From the NCBI GenBank assembly GCA_903858115.1, contig CAIOHR010000436.1, forward strand, positions 1-38,864: 38,864 nucleotides of DNA. Direction: 5' to 3'. The stretch comes from an uncultured Pirellula sp. GTDB lineage: Bacteria > Planctomycetota > Planctomycetia > Pirellulales > Pirellulaceae. The translations under genes were made by a program, and so were the position numbers. This document shows, one piece after another, positions 1-8,927 of the stretch. Positions within the stretch are counted from its first letter, which is position 1. Each line of letters starts with the position of its first letter. The notes beneath the pieces were generated by a model. The model saw nothing but the letters and a program-made list of their open reading frames with translations, was not told the DNA's origin and did not search any database.

Positions 1-354
1 GATTGTTTCTTGGCTCCGATCATGCTGGATTCGACGAAAGGCAGCGAAGGCCCCAAGCCGAGCCGATACAAGAAGCGTTGTAGCGACAAAGGCGTGTTGC
101 CATTGTCGAACCTCGACTACTTGCAATTGTTAGATTTGACCGCTCGCATGCAAAGATCCGACAAACGAGGCTATACGCCACGCGATTTGCCACCGCTATT
201 AGAGCGGTTGGGAATCGATACCGAGCGGTGGCGACTGTTGACGAAGGATTTCGGTCGCATGTTCAGCCAGGTAGCGGGCAAGGCGCAAAGCGTTCATGAT
301 GCAAGGAGTCTCAAGACGAAGCGTCGTTTCTATCTGAAGCGGATGGTGCAGTAA
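1..354 (+). CDS. REP-associated tyrosine transposase, C-terminal part (5' end off the window)
   Basis: The reading frame is open to the window edge, so the gene starts outside; the TTG at 10 is only the first possible start codon inside. The visible ~117 residues match the region downstream of the Y1 (HUH) nuclease domain in planctomycete TnpA-REP proteins: a basic S-D-K-G stretch, then L-x-x-L-D-Y-L-Q-L-L-D-x-T-A-R, K-R-G, L-E-R-L-G-I, and a basic end. The catalytic HUH and Tyr motifs would lie upstream, so activity cannot be judged. These enzymes are single-strand nucleases of the IS200/IS605 relatives that act on palindromic REP sequences. REP-like palindromes follow directly downstream (544-700), and the beginning of a similar gene sits at the other edge of the window. 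The family call is by recognition of typical sequence, without a search. Confidence 0.8.
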   Translation, partial: DCFLAPIMLDSTKGSEGPKPSRYKKRCSDKGVLPLSNLDYLQLLDLTARMQRSDKRGYTPRDLPPLLERLGIDTERWRLLTKDFGRMFSQVAGKAQSVHDARSLKTKRRFYLKRMVQ

Positions 355-543
355 CCACCAGAGTTGGGTCCACAACCATCTTAGTTGCAAAGTTCAAACA
401 AGCCCTCCATCGAGGGCCTGTCTAGCCGACTGTCGTCAAACGTCTCCGCGGCTCTTAAAAAGTACGACTTCTCGCGGAATTCGTCGTCTGTGAAAGTACG
501 AAAGCGAGCTTGCGCCCATAGGATTCTGCGTGTTCACTTGAAA

Positions 544-700
544 TCAGCCAGCCAACCAAATAAGGCACTGCCGACAAAAGTAGCAGGCAAGCTCCGTCGT
601 GCCGTCCGCTCTTCAAGATTTGCTCGGATTCTAGGTAGTCGGCACATGGAATCTACCGACGACTTTGGCTTTTGTCGGCTGTGTCAGCCAGCCAAATAAG
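544..700. repeat. REP-like palindromic cluster downstream of the transposase
   Basis: Two copies of TCAGCCAGCCAA (544-555 and 684-695) both run into AAATAAG, the first with a 4-base CCAA insertion. An 11-base perfect inverted repeat, GCCGACAAAAG at 570-580 and CTTTTGTCGGC at 669-679, lies in the same stretch. At 664-696 the DNA can fold as TTTGGCT, a 6-base bulge, GGCTG-tgt-CAGCC, then AGCCAAA. A further hairpin pairs GGTAG (634-638) with CTACC (653-657). Imperfect palindromes beside a TnpA-REP gene are what REP/BIME elements look like. No convincing gene is seen between 355 and 930. Confidence 0.6.
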
Positions 701-710
701 CAAACAAAAC

Positions 711-760
711 GTGTGTCCCTTTATTTGCTCCCTGGGAATTCTATCGCGACCTCGGAGCAA
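711..760. repeat. GTGTGTCCC motif and short inverted repeat at the transposase 3' flank
   Basis: GTGTGTCCC at 711-719 is the reverse complement of GGGACACAC, a motif that occurs twice in direct orientation just upstream of the transposase start at the other end of the window (38686-38725). It is followed by a 7-base inverted repeat, TTGCTCC (725-731) and GGAGCAA (754-760). This may mark the outer edge of the transposase-associated unit. The rest of 761-930 shows nothing I can name. Confidence 0.4.
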
Positions 761-930
761 TTGGATTTGCGGATGCCAGTTCGATTTTACCGCGATGAAG
801 TTGTTTTCGATGATTGAATCATAGTCACTTCCTATCCACTTCATTGTCTCCCAATTGAAAGAACGATTCATCAATTCGAAAGTAAGGCTTTGAATGAACC
901 GTAGGTTACGTGAAGGAGCGCAGAGCGATT

Positions 931-3819
931 CTAATCCTCGACGAGATCGGCAAGCATATGATCGAGTTCCTTGTCGGTGATCGACTTTCGAGTGGCCAAG
1001 ATCATTTTCCTAAGTTGCTTTACCCCATCAAAATCCGAGGGGAATCCGATGTTGCCTAGTGGACATACACTATCAAGAATCATCTCTTGATCCGCATTGA
1101 ACATCGCGTAGAAGGGGATCCCGTGTATTTCCTTTTTCGCAATTCGATCAACGATGATCTTCCCGTCTGTCTCGTCAAAGCTGTCATTTTTCAGCATGAC
1201 GTAGTCGCGTTCGAGAATCTCCTTGTAGCGGTCGATCCATCGAGCTAATTTGAAACAAGGACCGCAATAACGGCCGCTCAGCCGAGCCCATACAACTCGC
1301 TGCGATGCCTTGGCCTCTGCGAACGCTTCATTCCACATCTGAATCGCGTCCAGCCTTGGAGGAAGATGTGCTTTCATGAAATCTCTTATGACTTGGTCCG
1401 CATTACTATCAGACACATCAACCTGGATTCTCCCCTTTTCGCGACCATCCACATCGAGCATACATGCAACGACTTTTCCTTTGTCAGGTAGAGTCCAACC
1501 TTGTCCATTTAGAAAGCCGGAGACTTGTGGAGTCAACTTGCTTGAGTCGAGATTGATCCACCATTGAAGGAATCGGTCAACGTCCGGGTTGGTATCGTAG
1601 TCAAGAAACTTGCTATTCACGAAATCGGAAGTGGATGGATCGGACTCCGAGAGGATAACGATCAATGGATAGCCCATCACGCGACTATCGTTTAGCTGCC
1701 TCGTCAGCCGCTTGTCCCAGGGGAGCGGCACCGTCTCAGTTTGCTTGCCGATTCGAGTAATATCGACAGGACGACCATCCCCTGCTTCGAGAAATACGGA
1801 GCGTATGTTTAACGTTCTTGCTGACGGCGAATCGCTCTGAACACTAAGGTCCGTTGCCATCTCTAAAGGTACGTTTTCTATTACGTAGTCCCCGTGTTCA
1901 TCCGTTTTCGTTTCGAGTGTCTTCACCATGAAACTGGTTGCGATGGACGGATCTTCTATATCGGGCTTGCGAACGGTCATGTTTACTTTGGCCGAGACAG
2001 TACTGCCAACGAGTGGTTTGCCGTTGCTATCCAATAGCTTGCCGTAATACGACTGCGTGCCTTTCAGTAACAAATCAAACTTCGACTTGAGTTGATCCAG
2101 ATCATGTAGCACGATATATCCAGCCGCTTTGCTATCGACGGTTGATGCAAAAATGCCGATTGGGCACGCGAGTGTCTCGAATTGAAATTCTCCGTTGACG
2201 TCTGACTTAAGTCTTTGCTCGTCTTTGGTCGTACTGCCTAAGCTGGCCACAACGATTTCGGCTTGGCTTACTGAACCACCCGTCCCCTTCTCGAGTAATA
2301 GTTTTCCGGTAACTCGTTGTTTTGAGTCGATATCGCGATGCAGTTCAAGCGTATTGGCTTTGCCTGGTGTGACATCCATGGACCGTTTTGTCCACCAACC
2401 GCCAACGGATGCGGTAACATCTAGTATCCCAGGCAAAGCAGCGGTTTCAACGATGCCATTCTCGTTCGTCGTATTGGACCAATATGGGCCAAGCCGCCCG
2501 CTGCGTTTTTCTTTGTTCTCAATCCATGAAAACTCATAGGGCGAGATAAAGCGCACGTTGGCATTCGCGAGCGGTTTGCGGTCTGGACCTGAAGTGACAC
2601 GTATCTGAACACGCTCACCGGCTACGAGTTCTAGTTCTGGAGACGACGCTTTCGACGTTGCAGAGTCGTAAAGGATGAGCGATGTGATGTTGCTGACCCA
2701 CTGGGTATCGATAGCATGAACGCAATAGGTTGCATCCGGCAAGATACTTGCGCTAAAGTTACCTTGTGCATCTGTAAACGCGTATAGCTGCTCTGTATAG
2801 CCGTCCCTCTCCCCCTGAAATGACGCAAACTTGAGGCAAATGCCTTCAATCGAAGCTACTTTGGATTGGAGTCGACCAGCGATACGTTTCCGTTCCTTTC
2901 GTTTTACTTCCTTGAGACGGACCAAGATGGTATCCGAACCATTCTCTACGTTCTCCGTAGTGTTCACTACCTGCCAATTGTCGGAATAGGACTCTACGAA
3001 AATGTAACGACTCTTGCTGTCCGGAAACCAAGGATAGGTGACTTCCCCGGTTTCGTTTGTCTTCAGACGCGAGCGATCCGGAGAAGGAGTTCCAGTGTTG
3101 AGTTCAAACTCAAAATTGGAGACGGGACGACTCGATTCATCAACGCATCTTAGTTTGAGTTCTCGACATGGCGAAAGGCTTATCGTATGCGAGTCCAAGG
3201 CTGCATCTTGAGCGGGTGCTCTAGAAAAGTTATAACCTCCCATGCGATAATCTTCCGTCGATGCTGTCAAACGACGAAGCTGATGCGTAGGTAATAGATT
3301 GAACTTTGCGATCCCAAGTTCGTTGGTCGATCCACGAAACATCTGCGAGTTGCGGGTTTCCAAAATGACAATTGCGTTCGCAACTGCTTTGTCTTTGTCG
3401 ATTACTTTTATCTCGACAGGCCGCGTTGGCTTTTCCATCTTTAGAACCAACCCGTCGATTGCGGCACGCCGAAATTCAAACGGTTCGATCGACTTGCTCC
3501 CGCACTCATCGGTAGCTCGATCATGGAAATCAATCCGCAGTGATGTGCCTTCAAACTGATGAACAGGAACCCAACATTCGAATCGATCCTGGTTCAGGTT
3601 TAAGGCAATCGGTACTGCCGTACCGAATTGATACACTTGTCCCTTGATTTCACAGTTTTTGGCAGGGTTGCCCTCAGAGTCCTCGATTCTGCCGTGGATT
3701 CGGATTTCAAGACTCGCTGAATCACCACATAGCCACGACTCATCGGCAACAACCCACGTCGAACTTACTACGCTTAGCAATAAACAAACAGCGAAAACCA
3801 CCATTCGAGCGATCATCAT
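931..3819 (-). CDS. Large secreted protein: carboxypeptidase-regulatory-like repeats plus C-terminal thioredoxin-like domain
   Basis: 962 residues. The N-terminus is a typical Sec signal peptide (hydrophobic core about residues 5-20, ending near V-V-A-D). The middle is a string of beta-sandwich units of the CarboxypepD_reg/Ig-like kind, recognisable by repeated turns such as D-x-x-G-N-F, N-E-N-G-I and D-E-H-G-D-Y and by G-K-P-L phrases. From about residue 810 there is a thioredoxin-like domain with C-G-P-C at 852-855 and a candidate cis-proline in G-I-P-F near 902, so a periplasmic thiol-disulfide role is likely. The exact substrate is unknown. The gene stands alone: 248 bases separate it from the ligase gene upstream on the same strand, with no gene between. 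Two Met codons in a row open the frame; the ribosome site is weak, so the start could be either. Confidence 0.8.
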   Translation of the reverse strand: MMIARMVVFAVCLLLSVVSSTWVVADESWLCGDSASLEIRIHGRIEDSEGNPAKNCEIKGQVYQFGTAVPIALNLNQDRFECWVPVHQFEGTSLRIDFHDRATDECGSKSIEPFEFRRAAIDGLVLKMEKPTRPVEIKVIDKDKAVANAIVILETRNSQMFRGSTNELGIAKFNLLPTHQLRRLTASTEDYRMGGYNFSRAPAQDAALDSHTISLSPCRELKLRCVDESSRPVSNFEFELNTGTPSPDRSRLKTNETGEVTYPWFPDSKSRYIFVESYSDNWQVVNTTENVENGSDTILVRLKEVKRKERKRIAGRLQSKVASIEGICLKFASFQGERDGYTEQLYAFTDAQGNFSASILPDATYCVHAIDTQWVSNITSLILYDSATSKASSPELELVAGERVQIRVTSGPDRKPLANANVRFISPYEFSWIENKEKRSGRLGPYWSNTTNENGIVETAALPGILDVTASVGGWWTKRSMDVTPGKANTLELHRDIDSKQRVTGKLLLEKGTGGSVSQAEIVVASLGSTTKDEQRLKSDVNGEFQFETLACPIGIFASTVDSKAAGYIVLHDLDQLKSKFDLLLKGTQSYYGKLLDSNGKPLVGSTVSAKVNMTVRKPDIEDPSIATSFMVKTLETKTDEHGDYVIENVPLEMATDLSVQSDSPSARTLNIRSVFLEAGDGRPVDITRIGKQTETVPLPWDKRLTRQLNDSRVMGYPLIVILSESDPSTSDFVNSKFLDYDTNPDVDRFLQWWINLDSSKLTPQVSGFLNGQGWTLPDKGKVVACMLDVDGREKGRIQVDVSDSNADQVIRDFMKAHLPPRLDAIQMWNEAFAEAKASQRVVWARLSGRYCGPCFKLARWIDRYKEILERDYVMLKNDSFDETDGKIIVDRIAKKEIHGIPFYAMFNADQEMILDSVCPLGNIGFPSDFDGVKQLRKMILATRKSITDKELDHMLADLVED

Positions 3820-4067
3820 CCTAGCTCACTTAGTTCGGACGTTTTGTACTATAGTGCTCTGTCGAAGCCAGACTCATTGCCATAGTACCACCTTCGAAAT
3901 CGAACTTCAAACACTTCACCCGACAAACACAATAAACCCAATAGCGGACTCAGGAAATGAAAACGGCAAAGCGAGGCATCTGCACTCTCCCCCGCTCCAC
4001 TGCGTTCCGCGCGTGTTGCTTCCGCATAAGTCTCCGGTTTGGGTGGATTCGCGTGTCGACAGCGATG

Positions 4068-6032
4068 TCATGAAAGACTTTGGTTCAGATACAATTCTTC
4101 GATGGCTTGAGTCGTATCCGCTTCGTCTGCCGATTTGTCGGAACGGATCATGGCGATTTTGGGATCGCGGAGGCTGAACTTGCCAGTTCCGTTTTCACGA
4201 ATGATGCCTTCAAACTTGACGGTCACCACAATCTGCGGAAGAAGCTCCCAACCGGGACGAGTGCCGCTCGCACTTTGACGCTCAAACTTGCGTCCTGTCA
4301 ACAGTCCGCGCTGAACCACTTCTGCCTGGATCTGCCGGTCGCGAAGTACGTCCAATCCTGCCACGTCTCCAACGATCTCAAATGTAGTTGATTGTGCGGT
4401 AACGTTCCGCGCCGAAATCACGTACGATCCGAACATACCTGCAGTTTCTTTGCTCGTCACCGCGACGGTACCTCCGGTAATGACCAAGTCGAGCGTGATC
4501 TCTGGCTTGCGTTTTACCCAACTCGGATCGCGAGCCGCGATGTGGTAGAGTCCTTGCAAATCTTTGGCAATGATTCCCTCATAGCCTTGCGAGCGAAAGT
4601 GATGGAAGTAACGATTCACCTCTTCTTTGTTATTCGCTAACTGGCCTTCCGCAAGCAGAAAAGGCATCGGAGTGGATTGTGCCATCAACGGGCCAAGCAC
4701 TTGACTTAGCATTTGCCGGCGTTGATGCAGCGGTAGCGAAGTTAGATCGGTTGAATTGCAGTAAAGGATATCGAACGCTGCAAACTTCAAATGGACCGAT
4801 CGTATCGGTTCACCTTGAAGCATGGCGTAAACCTCATAAACCGAAGCGGGCCTAGGGCCCTCGACATCCAAGATGGTTCCGAACAATTCGCCATCGACAA
4901 TCGCATTCGCAACCGGCAACATCGCGATCGTGCGATCGAGACCTGGGATGAGCTCTAACCAATCCTTGCGATTGCGTGTGTAAGCTCCACACAGTGTAGC
5001 TCCGGTCGCATCGGTCGTCTTATGTAGCAACAACCGAATGCCATCGTACTTGCGTTCGACCCACACCGGATACTTCGCGATCGAATCGACTCCTCCAGAT
5101 GCGAGCGCGGGTCGTACCGGAGACAGCGGCTTCAACTGAATGGCTCGCAATCCTGCTGGTCCATCCTGGGAAAGAATCTTCGCCACGGTGACTGGGTCTG
5201 TTAACGCCACCGCATGCTCTACCGATTCTTGCGGTACGTTGTATTGCTTGGCAATCGCTTTCGCGAGAAGCGACCCTTGATACTCGAATCCGAATCCAGC
5301 GTTGCGAAGGACGAGCTTCGCCAAAAAGTACGCTTCGATACGACCGCATCGCGTAAACAAAGAACGCAACAAATCGAATCGCTTTGTTTGAATCAGGTTC
5401 GGTAAGGGCCTTACCGCTGCTAATACCTCGCCTGCCGTTAGTGGCTCCTCTCTCTTGACGACCGAAGCATGTTTCGCGAAGAGCACTGCAATGTCTCCAG
5501 CGCGTGTCAATGAGTCCATCAATTCCTCCCGCGATTGCAACGAAATCGATTGCAGTAGCCGAACCAACGAATCGCGGCGAAACATGCTCCGCTGGCCAAG
5601 GAACGGATCGCCGAGCAAGCATGCAATCTTCTGAGTGAAAGATAGGCCTATCTCACGACCGAGAAACGTATCGACGAGATCTGCCATCGCTGCTGAAGAG
5701 GCGGCTTTGCTTTGACAGACGAAACCGAATAGCTCCGTGGCTCGATGGTCCGCCATGCCACTCAAAGGCAGGAACAAACCTTTGCAAAGGGAAAAGAAGG
5801 AGATCGAGTTAAAAGCCTCAGGCGAGACAATTCCATCTTCACTTTGATTCGATAGCGACTCGATCGCGATTTGGAGATGATATGGAAGTTCGGGGATCGC
5901 TACTTCTTCCGCAGGTAGCCCGATGGACTTTAAACTTTCTGCTAAATCATCGCTAGCCAGATACCAATCTCGAACGTCGTTTTGCGTTACCAGCTTTAGT
6001 GTATTGGGTAAGCTCATTTTTGGTGCGTTCAT
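4068..6032 (-). CDS. ATP-dependent DNA ligase (archaeal/Lig1-like architecture)
   Basis: 654 residues, close to the size of archaeal/eukaryal-type replicative ligases and larger than LigB/LigC-type bacterial enzymes. The N-terminal ~180 residues are helical and fit the DNA-binding domain. The adenylation domain carries K-Y-D-G with the catalytic Lys328 (motif I), D-G-E-L-F-G at 380-385 (motif III), F-A-A-F-D (IIIa), E-G-I-I-A-K at 485-490 (IV) and W-V-K-R-K-P at 505-510 (V). The OB-fold end carries R-S-D-K at 630-633, as in motif VI. The key residues are all present, so it should be active in sealing nicks with ATP. The start ATG overlaps the stop of the upstream gene as ATGA (6029-6032), which implies translational coupling. 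Planctomycetes also carry the NAD-dependent LigA, so this is probably an accessory or repair ligase; that part is inference. Confidence 0.9.
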   Translation of the reverse strand: MNAPKMSLPNTLKLVTQNDVRDWYLASDDLAESLKSIGLPAEEVAIPELPYHLQIAIESLSNQSEDGIVSPEAFNSISFFSLCKGLFLPLSGMADHRATELFGFVCQSKAASSAAMADLVDTFLGREIGLSFTQKIACLLGDPFLGQRSMFRRDSLVRLLQSISLQSREELMDSLTRAGDIAVLFAKHASVVKREEPLTAGEVLAAVRPLPNLIQTKRFDLLRSLFTRCGRIEAYFLAKLVLRNAGFGFEYQGSLLAKAIAKQYNVPQESVEHAVALTDPVTVAKILSQDGPAGLRAIQLKPLSPVRPALASGGVDSIAKYPVWVERKYDGIRLLLHKTTDATGATLCGAYTRNRKDWLELIPGLDRTIAMLPVANAIVDGELFGTILDVEGPRPASVYEVYAMLQGEPIRSVHLKFAAFDILYCNSTDLTSLPLHQRRQMLSQVLGPLMAQSTPMPFLLAEGQLANNKEEVNRYFHHFRSQGYEGIIAKDLQGLYHIAARDPSWVKRKPEITLDLVITGGTVAVTSKETAGMFGSYVISARNVTAQSTTFEIVGDVAGLDVLRDRQIQAEVVQRGLLTGRKFERQSASGTRPGWELLPQIVVTVKFEGIIRENGTGKFSLRDPKIAMIRSDKSADEADTTQAIEELYLNQSLS

Positions 6033-7690
6033 GGTGCATTCGCTTTATCCAATTGAGATTGCCAAAACGTTGTCGCCGAATCGACATGTTCTGCATACTC
6101 ATCCCATTCTTTGGTGTTTCGAACGGCTTCTTCCGTATTCCTCAGCCAGCCCATGAGGAACTGTACTGCCTTCTTTGAGATCCTCCGTTGACTATCGAAT
6201 TCGAAATAGAAAGGTGCCGTACTGGTATATCGATATCCTTTTTCGTGGGCAGTCACCACTCGGACCACCAGCCATCCACTCTCTTCGATTTTCAATGGTG
6301 GAAACTCGCCACGTTTGTAGTGATCCTCTAGCTTGGCGCTGTAGATCGTCTCACTGTTGAAGATCACATCCAGATAATCAACCGGATCACGTACGGACAA
6401 CGACACGTCGATATCTAATTCAATCGGTACACCCACGGTGCTGGTTTGTGTTGATCCGGGCGGTTGTTGATTGATCAAGGTTCGAAGCAAAGGACCATTC
6501 GTGATGGTTGTCCGACCCGATACTATCGACTGCAACCATCTTTGTGTATCGGGTGGTTCTTCGTGATGAGTATAGGTTCTATTGTATCCGAGATAGGTAT
6601 CGCCACTTCCGAAGCCTGTTCCTGCTGTTGGCGTCAATCGCAATCCCGATTCGAGCATCGTCCAATAGAGTTGTTCTGCAAGAATCCCGACGCCTCGTCC
6701 ACCTTTGAAGCGGAGTCGGTCCTCTTTCGAAAAGGGTGCGTAGACAGGAATGCCGATCCGTTCTTTTCCACGGGTGATTTGAACACGCCCGAAAACGCCT
6801 TTGGGATCCCCAGTGACAAAGACCATTGGCTCGTCTGCGAGTGGTCGATTGACCGATGATAGCAGTTGCACGGAACGGATCCCTTGCGTGCTCAGGAGAA
6901 TAGGGACATCGCGAGTCCAAGGTGACGTGAGTTCAGGCACTATTGTCGAGCTAGGAGGAATCGATTGAAGCCTTTCCATGAGCATGCCTAAATTGTCAAC
7001 GGACGCTCCGTTTGAATCTGCATCTTCGGACGGCCAACCATGCAACAGGACGGGGCCATGACGCGAATGGAGCAATGGAGATTCCGATTGCAGCCCCAGT
7101 CCAACGATATTCGGATCGGTTGACTCGACCAACGCTTCGGTAGCATTCTTTGCGGACTTCGAAGCGGGGCGACGCGTCGGAGGCGAAGTCTTCGCGTCGG
7201 AAGCTTCGGGCATTCCAGATGTTTGTTTTTGACCGACAACAAAATCGACTGCATCGGCGCGTTGCCATCGCGCTAACGGAGTCAACTCGAGCGTCGCATG
7301 ATGATCTCCGCTGTACCAATTCTCTGCGTGCATATCTGTCGAACGTGGTATCTCCACGGTCACGATATCACGAGTCTTTTTCTCCATCTTAAATCCGCCT
7401 CGCAAGTCGCTAAACTCGTGACCGCGCTGGGCGAGAAACTCGAATTCACCACCTTTCGGGGTGATCGAGAACGATGGCTCCGCTAACCACCATTCGGATT
7501 GCACCAACAGATTTCTTGGTCGCACGACACGTTTGTCACCAACAACAAACTTAAGACGAGCAGAAACGCCTTCACCGGATGGATCGTCGACGACTTCCAC
7601 GTCAATGCTTTGGGCAGAGCAAATCTCAACCCAAAAGAGTATCAGCAAAAGCGACAGGGAGACGCATGTAGTTTTGTTCATTCCGTTCAT
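6029..7690 (-). CDS. Secreted CehA/McbA-like (PHP superfamily) protein with degenerate metal site
   Basis: 553 residues from the ATG at 7690; an ATG at 7681 is equally possible, and longer starts run into the upstream gene. A signal peptide (hydrophobic run then C-S-A-Q) is followed by a beta-rich N-terminal region. The core resembles the planctomycete CehA/McbA family: W-Y-S-G-D near residue 125, a V-P-x-L-L-S-T-Q-G segment, then G-x-G-S-G-D-T, G-Y-N-R-T-Y and G-R-T-T-I-T-N-G-P-L near the end. In active relatives the W-Y-x-G-D is followed by an H-x-H metal motif; here it reads D-H-H-A, so the usual ligand spacing is lost and catalysis is doubtful. It lies 31 bases after the membrane-protein gene and overlaps the ligase start by 4 bases, so it is part of one operon. 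Family placement is by motif recognition. Confidence 0.65.
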   Translation of the reverse strand: MNGMNKTTCVSLSLLLILFWVEICSAQSIDVEVVDDPSGEGVSARLKFVVGDKRVVRPRNLLVQSEWWLAEPSFSITPKGGEFEFLAQRGHEFSDLRGGFKMEKKTRDIVTVEIPRSTDMHAENWYSGDHHATLELTPLARWQRADAVDFVVGQKQTSGMPEASDAKTSPPTRRPASKSAKNATEALVESTDPNIVGLGLQSESPLLHSRHGPVLLHGWPSEDADSNGASVDNLGMLMERLQSIPPSSTIVPELTSPWTRDVPILLSTQGIRSVQLLSSVNRPLADEPMVFVTGDPKGVFGRVQITRGKERIGIPVYAPFSKEDRLRFKGGRGVGILAEQLYWTMLESGLRLTPTAGTGFGSGDTYLGYNRTYTHHEEPPDTQRWLQSIVSGRTTITNGPLLRTLINQQPPGSTQTSTVGVPIELDIDVSLSVRDPVDYLDVIFNSETIYSAKLEDHYKRGEFPPLKIEESGWLVVRVVTAHEKGYRYTSTAPFYFEFDSQRRISKKAVQFLMGWLRNTEEAVRNTKEWDEYAEHVDSATTFWQSQLDKANAP

Positions 7691-7721
7691 TGTAGCGAAC
7701 GAACGACGCAAAATCGTTAGA

Positions 7722-8903
7722 CTACTCCGCTTCGTTTGGCAACATCGCTGGTTCATTCGGAGCGATCTTGGGTTCATTCGAAACGGATAAGTCAAAATCG
7801 ATTTGATCAAACTCAACATGATCGACATCTCGCCTGAGGATCAGATAAATCGCGGCAGTTGCACTCCAAAAGAAACTGAAGCTAAAAGCGGATAACAACA
7901 GCATAGCCGTGCTTTGAAACAACGACGTGGGAAATGCACCCAACGCGTTGAGCGATCCGTACGACCCCATATCGAACGCCTTGGACGCGATCCCATATCC
8001 TACGCCAACGATCACAGTGAATACATCTCCGCTGATCAGGCTGATCAAATACAGAACTGTCACCAGGAGAAACAAAAGGGTTGGTTTTTGAAATGCGTAA
8101 GCTGCAGATCGCGACACACCATCAAATGCATCCGCTTTCTTTTCTGTCACTACGGCTGCCACAGAGAGCGGGAATCCGAGCAGGGTGATCGCAGCACACC
8201 AACCGATCCCCAAGGATCCTGCGACAACGGGTAGCATCAACAGACCGGCTCCCCAAGTTCCCAACCATGGGATGTTCGAAAGCCAACCTAAGACCCAAGG
8301 CACAATTGCCAACACGAGCACCATACATGCTGGCATCGTGACGGACCAAGCGATCGATAGCCAACGCGCACGAACCAGTCGAAGTGTTTCATTCCAAGGA
8401 GCGGGAACTTGAGCGCCGCATTCGAGGACTGTCCGTCGGACCAAACAGCCACCGACAAAAGACCAGATCGCAACGATACCGAGAGTCAGTGCGATGGCAA
8501 ACGCGGTCCCTCGCAACGTTGGTGACGCGAACCAAGCTGCCAACGGACTAAAGTACGCCCCCCAAACTCCGAGGAAGTGCATCGGCGGATCGATATCTAC
8601 ATCGGCCAAGATCCAACTCGGCACTGGAGTCGCCATCGCTCGTGACTGAATCCATGTCGATACAATTCCCGGCTCTGGACGAAAGAGCAAGTTACACAAA
8701 CGAATGACACTATCGGTCGCCAATAAACCTGCGGCACAGAACAGCACGTGGGAGGATCGCCATGAGACATTTAGTACACTCGTCAAAAGTCGCCACCAAG
8801 GTGCGGCGCGAAACCAATCGATTGCGACCATCGGTGTTTTGATGCTGCCTGGGGCAAATTCGCTTTGATTCTCTAAGTTGTGGTTCTCTGGGTTGTTGTT
8901 CAA
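7722..8903 (-). CDS. Polytopic membrane protein, planctomycete type, function unknown
   Basis: 393 residues. An Asn-rich N-terminus (about 20 residues) precedes roughly six or seven hydrophobic segments, for example around 50-70, 130-155, 185-215, 220-250, 275-300 and 330-355. The C-terminal tail is acidic with a short repeated N-E-P motif. No catalytic motif is seen. The frame opens with TTG at 8903, seven bases after a GGAG, which makes it a better start than the internal ATG at 8831. The gene follows yacG by 24 bases and is followed 31 bases later by the CehA/McbA-like gene, so all four genes from yacG to the ligase are probably transcribed together. Confidence 0.75.
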   Translation of the reverse strand: MNNNPENHNLENQSEFAPGSIKTPMVAIDWFRAAPWWRLLTSVLNVSWRSSHVLFCAAGLLATDSVIRLCNLLFRPEPGIVSTWIQSRAMATPVPSWILADVDIDPPMHFLGVWGAYFSPLAAWFASPTLRGTAFAIALTLGIVAIWSFVGGCLVRRTVLECGAQVPAPWNETLRLVRARWLSIAWSVTMPACMVLVLAIVPWVLGWLSNIPWLGTWGAGLLMLPVVAGSLGIGWCAAITLLGFPLSVAAVVTEKKADAFDGVSRSAAYAFQKPTLLFLLVTVLYLISLISGDVFTVIVGVGYGIASKAFDMGSYGSLNALGAFPTSLFQSTAMLLLSAFSFSFFWSATAAIYLILRRDVDHVEFDQIDFDLSVSNEPKIAPNEPAMLPNEAE

Positions 8904-8927
8904 TGGAGTGCTCCAGGTACAGGCGGA

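Noticed and set aside
385..699. Open frame of 104 codons (+) after the transposase fragment
   Set aside because: It runs through the REP-like palindromes, has Ser/Arg-rich composition without a domain, and no ribosome site.
653..874. Open frame of 73 codons (-) over the REP-like region
   Set aside because: Its C-terminal third is translated repeat DNA; likely a by-product of the repeat family.
3644..4177. Open frame of 177 codons (+) spanning the gap 3820-4067
   Set aside because: It overlaps two well-supported minus-strand genes at both ends and shows no protein-like pattern.
5020..5622. 200-codon frame on the ligase strand in another phase
   Set aside because: Arg/Ser-rich shadow of the ligase gene, whose motifs are clear.
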